Origin: Clarkia xantiana subsp. parviflora
Lineage: Eukaryota; Streptophyta; Magnoliopsida; Myrtales; Onagraceae
NCBI GenBank assembly: GCA_036873135.1
Contig: JAPTYO010000008.1
Location: 28,918,761-28,982,760, forward strand
Direction of reading: 5' to 3'
Length of the DNA: 64,000 nucleotides
This document shows, in pieces, positions 44,816-57,300 of this stretch. A program made the position numbers and the translations under genes. Within the stretch, counting starts at the first letter, position 1, and each line of letters begins with the position of its first letter. The notes under the pieces are model-generated. The model was not told the origin of the DNA and did not search any database. It saw only the letters and a program-made list of their open reading frames with translations.

Positions 44816-46008
44816 TTAGTGGGTGACTGATCAATAGGAGCATCAGTCTCCTGAGCTTCTTCCCTTTCTTCTGGTGTGTTGACATCATCACCATCTTCTC
44901 CATCAGTAGGTAGTGCTTGATTCTCTTCAAGTTCCTCACCTTCGACGATGAGCACATCCCTTCTTGGCTTCTCACTGCCCCACTCCCATCCTCTTTCCTC
45001 AGCAAACTTCACATCCCTGCTTATCACTATCTTCCTTGTAACAGGATTAAACAGTTTATATGCTTTGGTTACATCACTTAAGCCTAAAAATATACACTTT
45101 TCAGACTTGTCATCTAGTTTCTTCCTGTTTACAGATGGTACTTTTGCAAAAGCAACACATCCAAAAACTCTAAGATGACTTACAGAGGGTTTAGAACCTG
45201 TCCACGACTCTTGAGGAGTGATATCCTTCACTGCAAAGGTTGGACATCTGTTCAGAACATGAAAGCTCCAAGCAACTGCTTCAGGCCAGAACTTCTTTGG
45301 AACTCCTCTTGTGTTCAAGATGCTTCTCACCATGTTCATCACAGTCTTGTTCTTTCTCTCTGCTACACCATTCTGCTGAAGTGTGTGAGGAGCAGTCTTC
45401 TGCCTCTCAATTCCATGTGCTTGCAGATATCTCTTGAACTCTTCTAAGAAAAATTCTCCTCCTCTATCTGTTCTGAGACACCTTATCTTGTATCCACTTC
45501 CCTTCTCAACTGCAGCTTTGAACACTTTGAAAATACTGAAAGCTTCTGATTTCTCATTTAACATAGAAACCCAAGCCTTTCTAGTGAAATCGTCTATAAA
45601 TGAGATAAAGTACCTTTTACCTCCATTAGATGCTGGTGTAATAGGTCCACACAGGTCTGAGTGAACCAACTGCAGTGGTTTGGTGGCTCTCCAAGCTTTA
45701 TCTTTAGGGAATTTCTCCCTTTCATGCTTCCCTAACACACATCCTTCACACAGCTGCTGCTGTACCTCGATTGCAGGGAGACCTTCCACCATTTTCTTCT
45801 TTGATAAGGTATTGAGTCCATTAAAATTCAAATGACCATACCTCAGATGCCAGAGCCATGACTCCTTGCTGTTCTTCTCCTGAGCTGCAAGACTTCTCTC
45901 CAAGGTCTCTAATTTCAGAGGGAACAATCTATTTGGATTCATCTGAATTACCAAAGTTGAACCCTTCTTGTCTTCATATATCTCACACTTCTCCTTCTCG
46001 AAATGCAC
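44812..46008 (-). pseudogene. Copia pol: GAG-pre-integrase and integrase
   Basis: About 398 codons. The zinc-binding pre-integrase part is at residues about 50-100 (WHLRYGHLNFNGLNTLS, then CEGCVLGKHEREKFP). The integrase core holds the D-D-E set: LVHSDLCGPI, LRTDRGGEF and QQNGVAERKNKT. Then come FWPEAVAWSFHVLNR and HLRVFGCVAF, and an acidic linker ends the frame. It is in phase with the gag-protease frame; only a TAG at 46030-46032 in place of the expected Gln codon (LLSVG-Q-LLQKG) interrupts them. Downstream it ends in TGA at 44812 owing to a frameshift before RT. Confidence 0.93.
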
Positions 46009-46029
46009 TGAGTAACCTTTCTGGAGAAG

Positions 46030-47212
46030 CTACCCTACACTGAGCAAGTTAGTTTTAAGGTCAGGCACAAATAATACATTATTAATGGTTTCAGTAAAAC
46101 CATTCAAGGATTTTAGCTTGATTTCTCCTCTTCCCTTCACTTGTACTAAGGAGTTGTCTCCAAAGGCTACTCTTGACTTGTAGTTCTCATCCAGACTTGC
46201 AAACACATCCTTGGATCCACTCATGTGATTGCTACAACCCGTATCTATGAACCAAACATCTGCTGATGATGATTCAAGATGTCTCTGAGTGGTCATGTAC
46301 AACACCTCCCTTTCTCCAACTTCAATGAAATTTGATATTTCCTCCCTTCCTGGCAGCTTGACATTGCATTCAAACTTGTAGTGTCCAAGTTTATGGCACC
46401 TGTAGCACTCAATGTCAGCCTTGTTCTTCTTTTTCTCTTTTCTTTGAGAGCTGCTGCTCCCTTTCTCTTGATGAGAATCTTCTTCTTCATTGTCTCTGCC
46501 TCTGTTATGACCTCCACTCCCATAGTTGCCTCTCCTTCCTCCTTTTCTTCCACGAAATTGTCCTTTGCCTCTATAGCTTGAGCTACTAAAATCACTCACG
46601 GCTTTGAGAGCTTGTTCTTCCTCAGTTGAATTGCGATTCAACTTTTGTTCATGGACAATTAAGGAGATCTGCAACTCATCCAAGGTCAGTGTATTTATGT
46701 CTTTAGAATCCTCAATGGCACAAACAACATAATCAAATTTAGCACTTAGAGTTCTTAGTACCTTTTCTACAATGGCAAGATCTTTAACTATCTCACCATA
46801 GAATCTCATTCTAGTACATACCTCTAATACTCTAGTGCAGTAGGCCAAGGCTTTCTCACCTTCTTTCATTTGGAGCAGCTCGAATTCCCTTCGTAAGGCC
46901 TGTAGATGAGCTCTTCTCACACGCTCAGACCCCGTTCCCTTGGCCTTCATCGAGTCCGAAATGTCCTTAGCAGTATCTTTGCAAAGAATACTGTCAAGGG
47001 TCCCTGGATTGAAAGAGGATGTTCTTGGCCTTCATGTCAGTCAACTTCCTCTCCTTGTATGCTGCTTCATCTCCAGTGTCTGTCCCAACTCCATTCTCAA
47101 TCACGTCCCAATATTCTCTTGCCCTCATCAGGTTCTCCATGACTAAACTCCATCTGTCGAAGTTACCTTCATATTTGGGTATTGCCAACCCCGTGAAGAT
47201 GCTCTCTGCCAT
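46030..47212 (-). pseudogene. Copia gag and protease
   Basis: The start codon at 47212 (MAESIFTGLAIPKYEGNFDRWS) opens a typical copia Gag that lies about 30 bp from the PBS. It runs to 46994, where a frame change (NILFQSRDP-stop) shifts the reading into the frame 46030-46950. There Gag continues with RREFELLQMKEGEKALAYCTRV and TLDELQISLIVHEQKLN. After a basic Gly/Arg region comes the zinc knuckle CYRCHKLGHYKFEC (CX2CX4HX4C). Protease follows with WFIDTGCSNHMSG. The frame then ends in TAG at 46030. Protease and knuckle residues are intact; the copy is broken by the frameshift near 47000 and by the stop. Confidence 0.92.
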
Positions 47213-47257
47213 AGATTCGATTGATTTGGATCTTGAACCGTGGGCTCTGATACCACT

Positions 47258-47765
47258 TGTAAACTGGATTGATCGAGAAACTCACGCAGACACCTGGTTA
47301 CTGCTGTAACCTTTGCAGCAAACACCTGAACCTTGTATGCAAACACCTAAACTTGTATGCAAACACCTGAGTATGCAAGCACCTGAGTATGCAAACACCT
47401 GAACTTGTTGCAAACACCTGAGTATGCAAGCACCTGAGTATGCAAACACCTAAACTTGTATGCAGACACGTTAAGTGTGTGAGAGCGAGAAAGATGAAGA
47501 ACATGGAGCTTAAATGTAAAATGACTGAATTGAATTACTTGAACTGAGGATTACAGCTAATTTAAAGCATCTACAAAAACAGAAAATCCCTAAGAATTAG
47601 CACACTACTCCAACTAAGCTAGAACTCAGCTAACCAACTGAAAACGAGAAACATGTGCTGCAAAGTTAGAAATTCAACAGAAAGGACTGAACCGGTCGGT
47701 CTAAATCCATCTTCGAACCGGTCTGACTAACTAATTCAACTTACTAAATTGGAAACATCCTAACA
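47258..47765 (-). mobile_element. 5' LTR of the copia element, 508 bp
   Basis: Same ends as the 3' LTR and adjacent to the PBS. Its CACCTGAGTATGCAAG-type array (47318-47465) is shorter than that of the 3' LTR. Confidence 0.92.
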
Positions 47766-47770
47766 CCACC

Positions 47771-48218
47771 AGCCTAGTAGCCACCTCCAGCCTAGCTTCT
47801 CTCCTCCGCTCCCTGTCGTCACACCGAGCTCGTCGTTGTCATCGTCCAAGATTCCACTCCAACGGAAATAATCACAGCGTCTACCCCGTCATTCAGCTGC
47901 TCTGACTCCGCTGTCAGAACCAGTCGACTCCGCTCCGATCTGGCCAGACCTGTTGCCGTTGCTCCGCCCAGCTGTACGTCGGAATCCACTCAGGGCCTTG
48001 AGTCTTGGTCATCCATCTGCTCTGTTCGTTGTTTGGTTTCAAATTTCTCGGAGAACAAGCAGATTAGCTCTGATTGGCCTCACTCCTGCCATAGCTTGTT
48101 CAACCTCGGTCACAGGGACCACTGCCAATCCAGTTCCGACGTTGATCTCCTATTCACTGCTGCTTGTAGATGTTGCTGTGCTACCGTAGCTCCATCCCGT
48201 TTCAGACTATTATTAGTC
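47771..48218. other. C-rich non-coding DNA between copia and MULE
   Basis: Continuation of the region ending at 42471, as the CCACC duplication shows. Short open frames, no domain. Confidence 0.4.
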
Positions 48219-48227
48219 CAACTCTCA

Positions 48228-49740
48228 GGATTTTTTGTAAAATTGCCCTCCTTAAAGAGGGCATTTCTAAAAATGCCCTCCAAAGGAGGGCATTTGTAGA
48301 TATGCCCCGTCCAGCTGCTATTAGCAGCTGGACGGCCCAGCTGGACCGGTCGGACCGGGCCGGATAAACCGGTACCGGTCTGACCGTAAGAACAAAGACC
48401 ATTTTTTTTTTTTTTACGAAAATATTAATTAAGTTCAACTAGAATCGAACCCAGGACTTACACTAAAAACGTTGAAGCACTACCACCACACTACAAGCTA
48501 GAATGTTGACAAAATAATAGATAAAATATTTTTATTTATAATTCTATTATCAATGGAATGGAACCGGGTTCCCCATCCCTCGGGTTTTTTTTTTTTTTTT
48601 TTTTTTCAATTTTTACATCTATTAATATTCACTAAATTCAAATTTACAACTCCAAATTCAATGAAAATCGAAAGTTAGCGTCTTTATAATGTAATAAATA
48701 AACAATGTGCTATTTTTTTTAAATTTAGTAATTTCGAAAATTAATGTTTTCATCGAATGATGTTATACCACCATTTGGAGCAAACATAATTTTTTAGAAA
48801 ATGTTCAAAAAAATCTTCTTTTTTTTTTGTCAGTTTCCCCATCCCGCGTTTTTTTTTTCACTTTTTACACCTATTAATATTCACCAAATTCAATGAAAAT
48901 CGAAAGTTCGTGTCTTTATAAAGTAATAAACAATGTGCTATTTTTTTAAATTTATTCTAGTAATTTCGAAAATTAATGTTTCCATCACCAAATGGTGTTA
49001 TACCCCCCTAAAATGCAAATTTGGAGTAAATCTTATTTTTTAGAATGTTCAAAAAATATATTACCGGACTTCAAATTAGGCCCTTTCGGTATTGGATTTT
49101 ACTAATACGTGACAATTCGGAAAAAAAAAAAATTGAACATTTTCTAAAAAATTATGTTTGCTCCAAATTTAGGTTTTATGGTGGTATAACATCATTCGGT
49201 GATGAAAACATTAATTTTCGAAATTACTAAATTTAAAAAAAATAGCACATTGTTTATTTATTACATTATAAAGACGCTAACTTTCGATTTTCATTGAATT
49301 TGGAGTTGTAAATTTGAATTTAGTGAATATTAATAGATGTAAAAATTGAAAAAAAAAAAAAAAAACCCGAGAGATGGGGAACCCGGTTCCATTCCATTGG
49401 TAATAGAATTATAAATAAAAATATTTTATCTATTATTTTGTCAACATTCTAGCTTGTAGTGTGGTGGTAGTGCTTCAACGTTTTTAGTGTAAGTCCTGGG
49501 TTCGATTCTAGTTGAACTCAATTAATATTTTCGTAAAAAAAAAAAAAAAAAATGGTCTTTGTTCTTACGGTCAGACCGGTGCCGATTTATCCGGTCCGAC
49601 CGGTCCAGCTGCTAATACCCAGCTGGCACGCGTTGGACACGCGAGCCTGCTAGCTGGACGGGGCATATCTATGAATGCCCTCCAAAGGAGGGCATTTTTA
49701 GAAATGCCCTCTTTAAGGAGGGCAATTTTACAAAAAATCC
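48228..49740. mobile_element. Mutator-like inverted-repeat element, 1.5 kb
   Basis: An exact 9-bp direct repeat, CAACTCTCA, flanks it (48219-48227 and 49741-49749). The ends GGATTTTTTGTAAAATTGCC and GGCAATTTTACAAAAAATCC are perfect inverted repeats, and the arms stay complementary for about 600 bp (48228 to about 48830, and about 49115 to 49740). Terminal GCCCTCCTTAAAGAGGGC and GCCCTCCAAAGGAGGGC are smaller palindromes. The centre holds a partial third copy of the arm (about 48835-49010). No transposase is present. A 9-bp duplication with very long arms identifies a non-autonomous MULE. Confidence 0.92.
49441..49552 (+). repeat. tRNA-derived SINE-like unit in the MULE right arm
   Basis: A Pol III A-box-like GTGGTGGTAGTGC (49461-49473) is followed 37 bp downstream by B-box-like GGGTTCGATTC (49498-49508), and then by an 18-base poly(A) run (49535-49552). 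This is the layout of a plant tRNA-derived SINE. The left arm has the inverse: GAATCGAACCC at 48442-48452, GCACTACCACCAC at 48477-48489 and poly(T) at 48402-48415. The SINE was probably inside the arm before the arm was duplicated in inverse. Confidence 0.5.
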
Positions 49741-49749
49741 CAACTCTCA

Positions 49750-51935
49750 GTAGTGCAATTCATTTACTCTATATATCTATATAATTATACAGTATATATG
49801 TTAGTTTGACTTTTTTTTGTTTTTTATTTGAGATATTTGTATACATGACAACTTGTGTAATATAACATGTTAGTCTGATCAAGTTGGGTATATATATATA
49901 AGGTAATGTTTTTTATTTTAATTTATGTTTCATAATTGTTAGTAATTTTAGATTTTACGTGTTAGTTTATACTCGATAGTTTTTATTGATGTAATTTAAT
50001 CTTTGTTTAACCATGGTTTAACTAATATGAAGTCATTTATACTTAAAATATGAAATTGGCAAATATATGAATTGAGTACCGAAAGGGCGTGATTAATTCC
50101 ATGTGTTTTATTTCGTAATAGAACCTCTGAATTTGAATTTCTGTTCGTGGACCGATTTGATACCTAGATGTTTAATTCATTATTCTCCTAGGTAATTTAG
50201 GTTTCTAGTTAGCCTAATAATTAACTAGTGGCGATTCTTTTCAAAATCCACGTTTTCAAAACGTAATCCGCCGTAGGTCGGATTTTAGGTCTGACAGAAA
50301 GCATTGTTTCGTTTTTAACTCGGCGCCGCGGGGACTTGAATGCACTGATACCATACGAAAGTTTTTAGACTGGCCACTTGACTAACTATTATAAAACATT
50401 AAGGTTATACGTGAATTCATAGTTTCGCCTTTATACTTTAACAAAATTGAAAAAAAATAATTAACACCACGCCTTTGATATTATTATTTTTTGCCAAAAT
50501 ATTATTTATTGCTAACAAAGTAAAGTAGTCCATATTACACAACGATAAAAACAAGAAATCTTGAGGAGAATGTGTAAAGATCCAATTAACTGGACACATC
50601 TAATTTTTAGATTGTATGGCAACTCAAAAGATTGTGGAATAGTATGAGTGATTAACTATTGAATGACTTTCTAGTCACTTTCATAGATTCATATATACCT
50701 TTAGAGATTAATAATGATATTATAATGGATCGTTTTCAAAAGATGAAACTCGTACAAAACAATTATAAAGTGTATTATTTAGTTTTTTCGTGTAAATTAT
50801 TATTGTCAAACCATGTTATGTATATTTTACTGTAATTTAACATATAGTATGACCGTGGCAAAAAAACATATAGTATGACAGTGGTAAAAAAACATATAGT
50901 ATGACCTTTTAAATTCAATCATAATTTTTTTTTAAGTGTAAAAGTGCACCCCCATTTTGTAAATCCTAAATATGCCACTGGAAGGAACTATGGAAGCTTT
51001 CTATAGAATCTTTCATGGCCATTGCTTTATTCCTCGCAGATGTGGAAGTTACATCTATGGTAGCTGCTCCTGGTGGCTTTACACCACTAGGACCATCGGC
51101 TACTCTTGGATCTGCGAATCTTTTGGACACAATCGATGTATAGCTAAAATCAGAGTTTTTTTATAGTCTCAATTTTATCACAATTTTTTGGCATTCTTCC
51201 TATTTATCGGTGCAGTGAAGAGTTACGGTGGGTATACCTGTAGTGTGATTGCGTCTACCATCCTGATGTTAGATTGATTGATTGAATTGTATGTTATGTG
51301 GACGTTGATATGTATTATCCTGGTAGTGCACAAGCTTACCATAATAGTGTTGTTGATTATATCTGTCGTGTTTTTTATTCTCATGTTAATCTTCCTTGCA
51401 CCACTCTATAGAAAAAGTTGTGCTCTAACTTATTAGCTAGTGGTGTATTTGGCGTGGTTACTATTCTGCTCCCAGTGATCTTGGAAAAAGTAAGGTTGTC
51501 CTCAGCTATTGTTAACTGAAACATTTTATCATATGTTATGATGATCTTTATTTACTTACTAAACTCTATATTATTTGGAACAGTTGTTTACTTTCATGTA
51601 TTACTAATTTTACTTTTATGAATAGATGATTGAAGACTTAATATTTTGACTTGGATTGATCTATTTTTAATTAGGAAGACTTGATGCATAATCTATATAT
51701 TTATTATATAAATAAAAATCAATGACATTTAAAAAATTATAAAAAATTGTAATTGTCGTAAAAAATATGTTCTCACAGTTCTTTTATAACATAAATATTC
51801 ATCTATAATAGATAGTCTTATTTCTGTGCATCCATCTTCCATCACCTAAATAATTAATCCTCTAATTAATAAAAAGTATTAAAGAATACCAAATAGATGA
51901 ACAGATAGAGCATGATGGCAAAAAAAAAACCTGGT
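49750..51935. other. AT-rich DNA with possible retroelement traces
   Basis: CTCGGCGCCGCGGGGACTTG at about 50319-50338 resembles a gypsy PBS segment, but no LTR end can be placed beside it. ACATATAGTATGAC is repeated near 50840-50905. The frames at 50972-51166 and around 51220-51480 show no recognisable domain. No gene is supported. Confidence 0.35.
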
Positions 51936-52625
51936 ATAGTTTGAACAGATGAAAAGTGCAGAGTACCTCAGTACGGTAGGAAGTCTGATGAACGTGATGC
52001 AATGCACTCGTCCATACATATGTTACGCTATGGGATTAATAGCGCGTTTCCAGTCGAACCCCAGTTATCAACAATTAAAAGCCGACAAATGAATTATGAG
52101 ATATCTGAAAGTTACGGTAGACTACAGATTGTACTATGAGGGAAGTCAGCTAGAATTGATAAGATATAGTTACGCCGACCATAGTGGTGATCTAGATGAT
52201 CGTAATTGCACCTCAGAAGGACTTTTTCTCCTTACTAATGTCGTCGTCTCATGGATGAGCAAGAAGCAATCTTGTGTCGCGTTGTCTACTATGGAATCCG
52301 AATTCGTAGCTCTCTCAAAGAATGTACAGGAGGCTATCTGGCTAAGGAGACTGATGACCGCCCTGCTTGACGTCGATGACAGTAAGCCTTTGTGCATTTA
52401 CTCTGACAGTAAAGTAGCGATAGGGGCAGTCAAGAATCTGAAGTACAATAGTAGGACAAAAACACATTGAGATAAAATATAACTATGCATAGAGTGTGGT
52501 AGAGGACAAGCTGATCACAGTTGAATTCATGCCTTTGGAGAACACGGTTGCGGATCCATTAACTAAACCCTTACGCAATGATGTTTTCGAAAAGCACGTA
52601 AAACTGCTTCGATTGTGTAGGATTT
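51936..52625 (+). pseudogene. Copia element C: RT end and RNase H remnant
   Basis: The + strand encodes broken copia sequence matching element B (25401-26269). It has QMKSAEYL, VGSLMNVMQCTRPYICYA, then (52096-52470) MRYLKVTVDYRLYYEG, CVALSTMESEFVALSKN and IYSDSKVAIGAVKN, followed in another frame by DKLITVEF and ADPLTKPLR. Stops at 52090 and after RTKTH, and frame changes, show decay. The element is cut off at its 5' side at about 51936. Its 3' part continues to 52839 and resumes at 61714 beyond the LARD. Confidence 0.82.
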
Positions 52626-52839
52626 AGATGGCTTGAATTGTGACACTAACATTTTTGAATTTGAAGTAATATTTGAATAAAAGAATTGCTATTTGAGTTT
52701 ATGATATTTACGAAGTCATAATGGCTTTATTACATCAGATGGACAGTCTATAAACTAGTCGTTGGCGTGAAACCTCCTAATAAAATATATCGAATGTGGA
52801 CCCTGCAATGTCATACGAGCACAGACGTCTTGATGGAAA

Positions 52840-53734
52840 TGGATGGATATAAGGCCAAGCTATTATAAATTGGACCGGATAAATGGGCCATGATCGAATA
52901 TAATTGGAAACTTGGAAAACTGACACATGAGGCCCAATACTTAGGCCAAAAAACACCCGTGTGGCGAAACCTACCCGGAAGACCCCGAGGGACAGAAGCC
53001 CCTCGGAGGTGACCCGAGCAGGGAATCCTTGCTCGGGTAACCCGAGCGAGGCCCCCTCACTAGGGTTACCCTAGCGAGGCCCCCTCGCTAGGGTAACCCG
53101 AGAGAGGTCATGGGGATACCCGCCCGGGTATCCCCCCTTCGTCCGAACGAGTTCTACTCGTCCGGACCCCTACCCCCGGACGATATTTCGCCCGGGGCTC
53201 GCCCTCGAAGACCACTCTCAAAACAATTAACCACATTAAGCTCATCTACGGTCGAACCGAGGTCAACCGCACCTTATTTACGGTCAAAACCAACTTATAT
53301 TACGAAACTGCCATAACCGGAACAGGAAATCACTGGAACCGGGGCGCTCCAATAGGAACTCTATAAATAAGAGCTCTCCTCCCACCATTCAAGGGTAATC
53401 TTTCTATCTCTCTCTAGCACTTACTTTCTCTCTCTAAAAGCCTATACTCATTTAAGCATCGGAGAGGACTCATCGAGTACCCCCCCCCCCCCTCGTGGTC
53501 TCGATATTGCCCCTTTTGCAGGTATCTCGAGGAGAAGGAAGGGCGGAGGTCCAAAGCAAGAAGGCACTCAGGACACCGTGTGCAAACAGTGGGCTTACCA
53601 GGAACCCCTCTTCGGTGCCCATTTGCAGGTATACAAGAATAAGAAGCCCACTGAGTGGGAATACTATAAGGAGAAGCCCAAGAAGAAGGATAGAACGGAA
53701 GGAGAAGCCCACGAAGGAAACTCGTGAGCAAACA
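52840..53734 (+). mobile_element. 5' LTR of the LARD
   Basis: Starts TGGATGGATATAAGGCC and ends GTGAGCAAACA. CCAAT at 53349-53353 and TATA box CTATAAATAA at 53361-53370 form a promoter. GAGCGAGGCCCC-type repeats occur in the upstream part (53035-53100), and a C-run lies at about 53480-53492. Confidence 0.9.
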
Positions 53735-56189
53735 TTGGCGCCGTTTACGGATTCGAGCAATAAGCACGTAACCTACTATCTGTGCTCGATGGCAACAAAT
53801 AAAAGGGGGTAGTAGCTAAGTACCAACTATGGGTCTCCAGGAGCCTAGCATCCGGGGGCAACAACCAAAGGATGCTAAGCAACCGTCGTCCAATGGAGAA
53901 AAACACTCCTTGGATAACGCTCCATCAAGCTCCAAGACACCACAGTCGGTAGTCAATCAACAACTACCTCCCTCACCACTAATGAAAGAAAATCCCCTGG
54001 TGGCGGCAACAATCAAACACCCAAGAACAGGCCAGAAGGACAAGAAGTGGCTACATTAAAAATGCACCCATGACAGCTCTTCCAGAGTATACCAATAGGG
54101 GGTAAGATGAGGATGGAGCAGAAAAACAACCACTCCACTAGGATGAGCTCCATCATACCATCCCTTCATGAATGCACCTAGAGTAGCTCTTCCAGAGCAC
54201 AATTATAGGAGGCAACTGGAGGTGACCACTAAACAACAGCCACTCTATGAAAGATATGGCAACACTAAGGAGGGAAATGTAAGAAATAACTCAAACTCCA
54301 GATGAATATGGCAATTGCAAAAGCAAATACATACACTTGGGGACAAGCACGTCACCAATGATGGCATGGAGAGTGCATGCATACACCTCCCCCCATTATG
54401 AACAAAAGGATAACCCCAAATAAGGAGGCCACTACAACCAGCAAGGCTTATATCGCCTACTTTGAGAAAATGTCATTCAAGGAGTTCTAATACGATATGC
54501 ATTTCCATGGAAAACCATATGGAGTGCCACCATATAGAATCCCATCTTGAAATATTCCTCTGTACAGCAGTTACACCCATCAGACGCCCGCCCGCCCAAG
54601 GGACGAGACGACACGCTGCAAAAGCAGGGAATACCCCTACACCCTAGCCTGCAAAGGCAAACACCTTCTCCTCCTACCCAACACAATACTCATTTTTGAT
54701 CCAAAAGCCACTTCTACATCCAATGAGGGGTAGCACTAAATAAGGGGGCAGCACCAAACATATGCTCATCGCAAGAGTCATTAGTGACTTCAACATTAAA
54801 AGGATAGTGGATTCGCAAAACCAACTTCATATACATGGGGAGTAGTCATATTAACCAAGATGCAAGTGATATCATCACTCCTACATCCGCCCTATATTAA
54901 ATAGCCATATTGAAGAGCCCTCTGCAATGTCAGTCTATCACCCCGGAAGGAAGAGCAAGTATTCTTGGGGAACAAATATTGGGAATTATGCAACCACCAC
55001 GTCATGTGGAGGTATCACACCAACAGATGTCTAGTGCTTCCATGGGCATAGAAGAGCACATAGACTCCTCTTGAAGAGAAGGGGAATATCAAGGCTTAGG
55101 GCAACTCCCGCAATGGGTGCACACCTCCACCAATGGAGTAACACTTAGGTGGTGATGAAAGTCACTCCCATCATCAAATCAGAAAAAGGGTGGGGGCGCC
55201 ACAAACATTTCTTGAAGAAGGAAAAAAAGAACTTAATACTACCATAGCGGCTAGTGCACCTTCTCTTAATTTCCAGAGATGCAGGAGAAGCTCACTCTAC
55301 TTAACCAACAAGAGTGATGGTGTCGTCATTGAAGTAAAACACCTTGCTTGATAAACAAGTAGTTCTATCACTGCAAGCAAGAACTGGTCAAGAGAAATTC
55401 AACGCTAAACAATGTCAAGCGGTAAAATGATGAGACACTCCGAACCAAAATCACCACCGTCGTGAACCAAAATTGTTAAAAGTCATCACTGGGGAGCAGC
55501 GACAGGTCTACAGTCAATCATTTAATGGTCATGCCCAGGAAAAGTAAAACCATCCCCTGAGGGACACCTCTTATCAAGCATATTATACCTAAAAGTGTGT
55601 GGGAACCAACATTCTACACCTAAAGGTGCGAACAGCACAGGGATAGGGGCACCGCGCCAAACCAACACCTACGAAGAGTCAATAGAAGAAACATTAACGA
55701 ATATCAAAATTCAACCTCCCCCCCCCCCCCCTCGCCAATTTTGGAAGATGCAAAGATGCATATAAGAAATGCGTGCTCAAAGAGAACAAAAGAGTTAGAG
55801 ACTGAGCAACTTGGGGGGCACCAAACGAACAAGTGCTCGGCACCCAACAAAAAAGTAGGAGGATAAGCCTTAACATGCTAAACAAGAACAAATTGTGCAA
55901 CTACCAAGCAACTAGGGGGGCACCATGTGAGCTAGTGCTTGATAGTCCACCCGTACATAGAGAGCCACGCGAATATATTGCATGACTCCTTCCAACGGAA
56001 ACCACAAAGGAAGGATACAACGTAAACCCACTACAAGGACTCCCTCCTGTGTGAGAGGCAACAGTGATTGCCCTCATAATACGATATCCACAACTTGTAA
56101 GTTTTACAATAAAACAATTTAATACTAATGAAGACTTTGATGTTTCATTACCAAAATGGTAGAAGAAAAGGAGGGAACACACCACTACT

Positions 56190-56905
56190 CATAAAAGTGA
56201 AGCTGTCATCAACACAAGAAAAAGCATACCTATACCCTCGGCAACCAAAAGCGGAAGACCCATAAAGGAATCACTTCCAAAAGGAAATGGGAAGACCCAT
56301 AAAGTCAACACCTCCAAAAGGAAAGGGGAAGATCTACAAAGGCAACCATTCGAAGACAAAAGGGGAAGACTCATGAAGGCAACCCTTCCAAAAGGAAAGG
56401 GGAAGACCTACAAGGGAAACCCTTCGAATACATAAGGGGAAGACCCATAAAGGCAACCCTTCCAAAAGGAAAGGGAAAGACCTACAAGGGCAACCCTTCG
56501 AATACATAAGGGGAAGACCCATAAAGGCAACCCTTCCAAAAGGAAAGGGGAAGACCTATAATGGCAACCCTTCGAAAACAAAAGGGGAAGACCCATAAAG
56601 GAAACCCTTCCAAAAGGAAAGGGGAAGACCTATAAGGGCAACCCTTCGAATACATAAGGGGAAGACCCAAAAAGGCAACCCTTCCAAAAGGAAAGGGGAA
56701 TACCTACAAGGCCAGCCCATCGAAGACATAATGGGAAGACCCATAAAGGCAACCCTTCCAAAAGGAAATGGAAGACCTACAAGGGAAACCCTTCGAAGAC
56801 ATAAGGGGAAGACCCATTAAGGCAACCCTTCCAAAAGGAAAGGGGAAGACATACAAGGGCAACCATTTCGAAGACGAATGGGGAAGACCTACAAGGACAA
56901 CCCTT
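56190..56905. repeat. 74-bp tandem array, about nine copies
   Basis: The unit includes CCTTCCAAAAGGAAAGGGGA, then AGACCTACAAGGGCAACCC, TTCGAA and ACATAAGGGGAAGACCC. Copies repeat every 74 bp with few substitutions. Staggered minus-strand frames of 62 codons recur at the same 74-base step and are artefacts. Confidence 0.92.
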
Positions 56906-57300
56906 CCAACATGATATGAGAAGTAAGTCCCCCAATCAAAGGGCAACTCATCCAACACAATACGGGAAGTAAGTCCCCCAATCAAAGGGAAACCCTTCCA
57001 ACATGATATGAGAAGTAAGTCCCCCGATCAAAGGGCAACTCATCCAACACAATATGAGAAGTAAGTACCTCAATCAAAGGGCAGCCCTTACAACATGATA
57101 TGAGAAGTAAGTCCCCCAATCAAAGGGCAACTCATCCAACATAATACAGGAAATAATCCCCCCAATCAAATGGCAACCCTTCCAACATGATATGAGAAGT
57201 AAGTCCCCAATCAAAGGGCAACTCATCCAACATGATACGGGAAGTAAGTCCCCCAACCAAAGGGAAACCCTTCAACAAGATACAGAATGTAAGTACTTTA
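56890..57300. repeat. ~48-bp tandem array (dimer ~96 bp)
   Basis: CAACATGATATGAGAAGTAAG and TCCCCCAATCAAAGGGCAAC alternate with CATCCAACACAATACGGGAA. Units alternate between two types, so a 96-bp dimer is the higher-order repeat. Confidence 0.85.

Larger units (their letters stand above)
42477..47765 (-). mobile_element. Complete Ty1/copia retrotransposon, 5.3 kb
   Basis: An exact 5-bp target duplication, CCACC, at 42472-42476 and 47766-47770 brackets LTRs at 42477-43042 (3') and 47258-47765 (5'). On the minus strand each LTR starts TGTTAGGA and ends CAGTTTACA. The PBS TGGTATCAGAGCC reads on the minus strand at 47242-47254, and a purine-rich AGCTTAGGGGAGTGAA precedes the 3' LTR. Inside is one copia polyprotein order: gag, protease, integrase, RT, RNase H. 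Outside the repeat arrays the LTRs are nearly identical, so the insertion is young, yet the polyprotein has at least three lesions. Confidence 0.95.

Noticed and set aside
50972..51166. 64-codon frame starting at ATG
   Set aside because: Looks mildly protein-like (Cys/Trp-rich) but no domain, splice partner or neighbour supports it.
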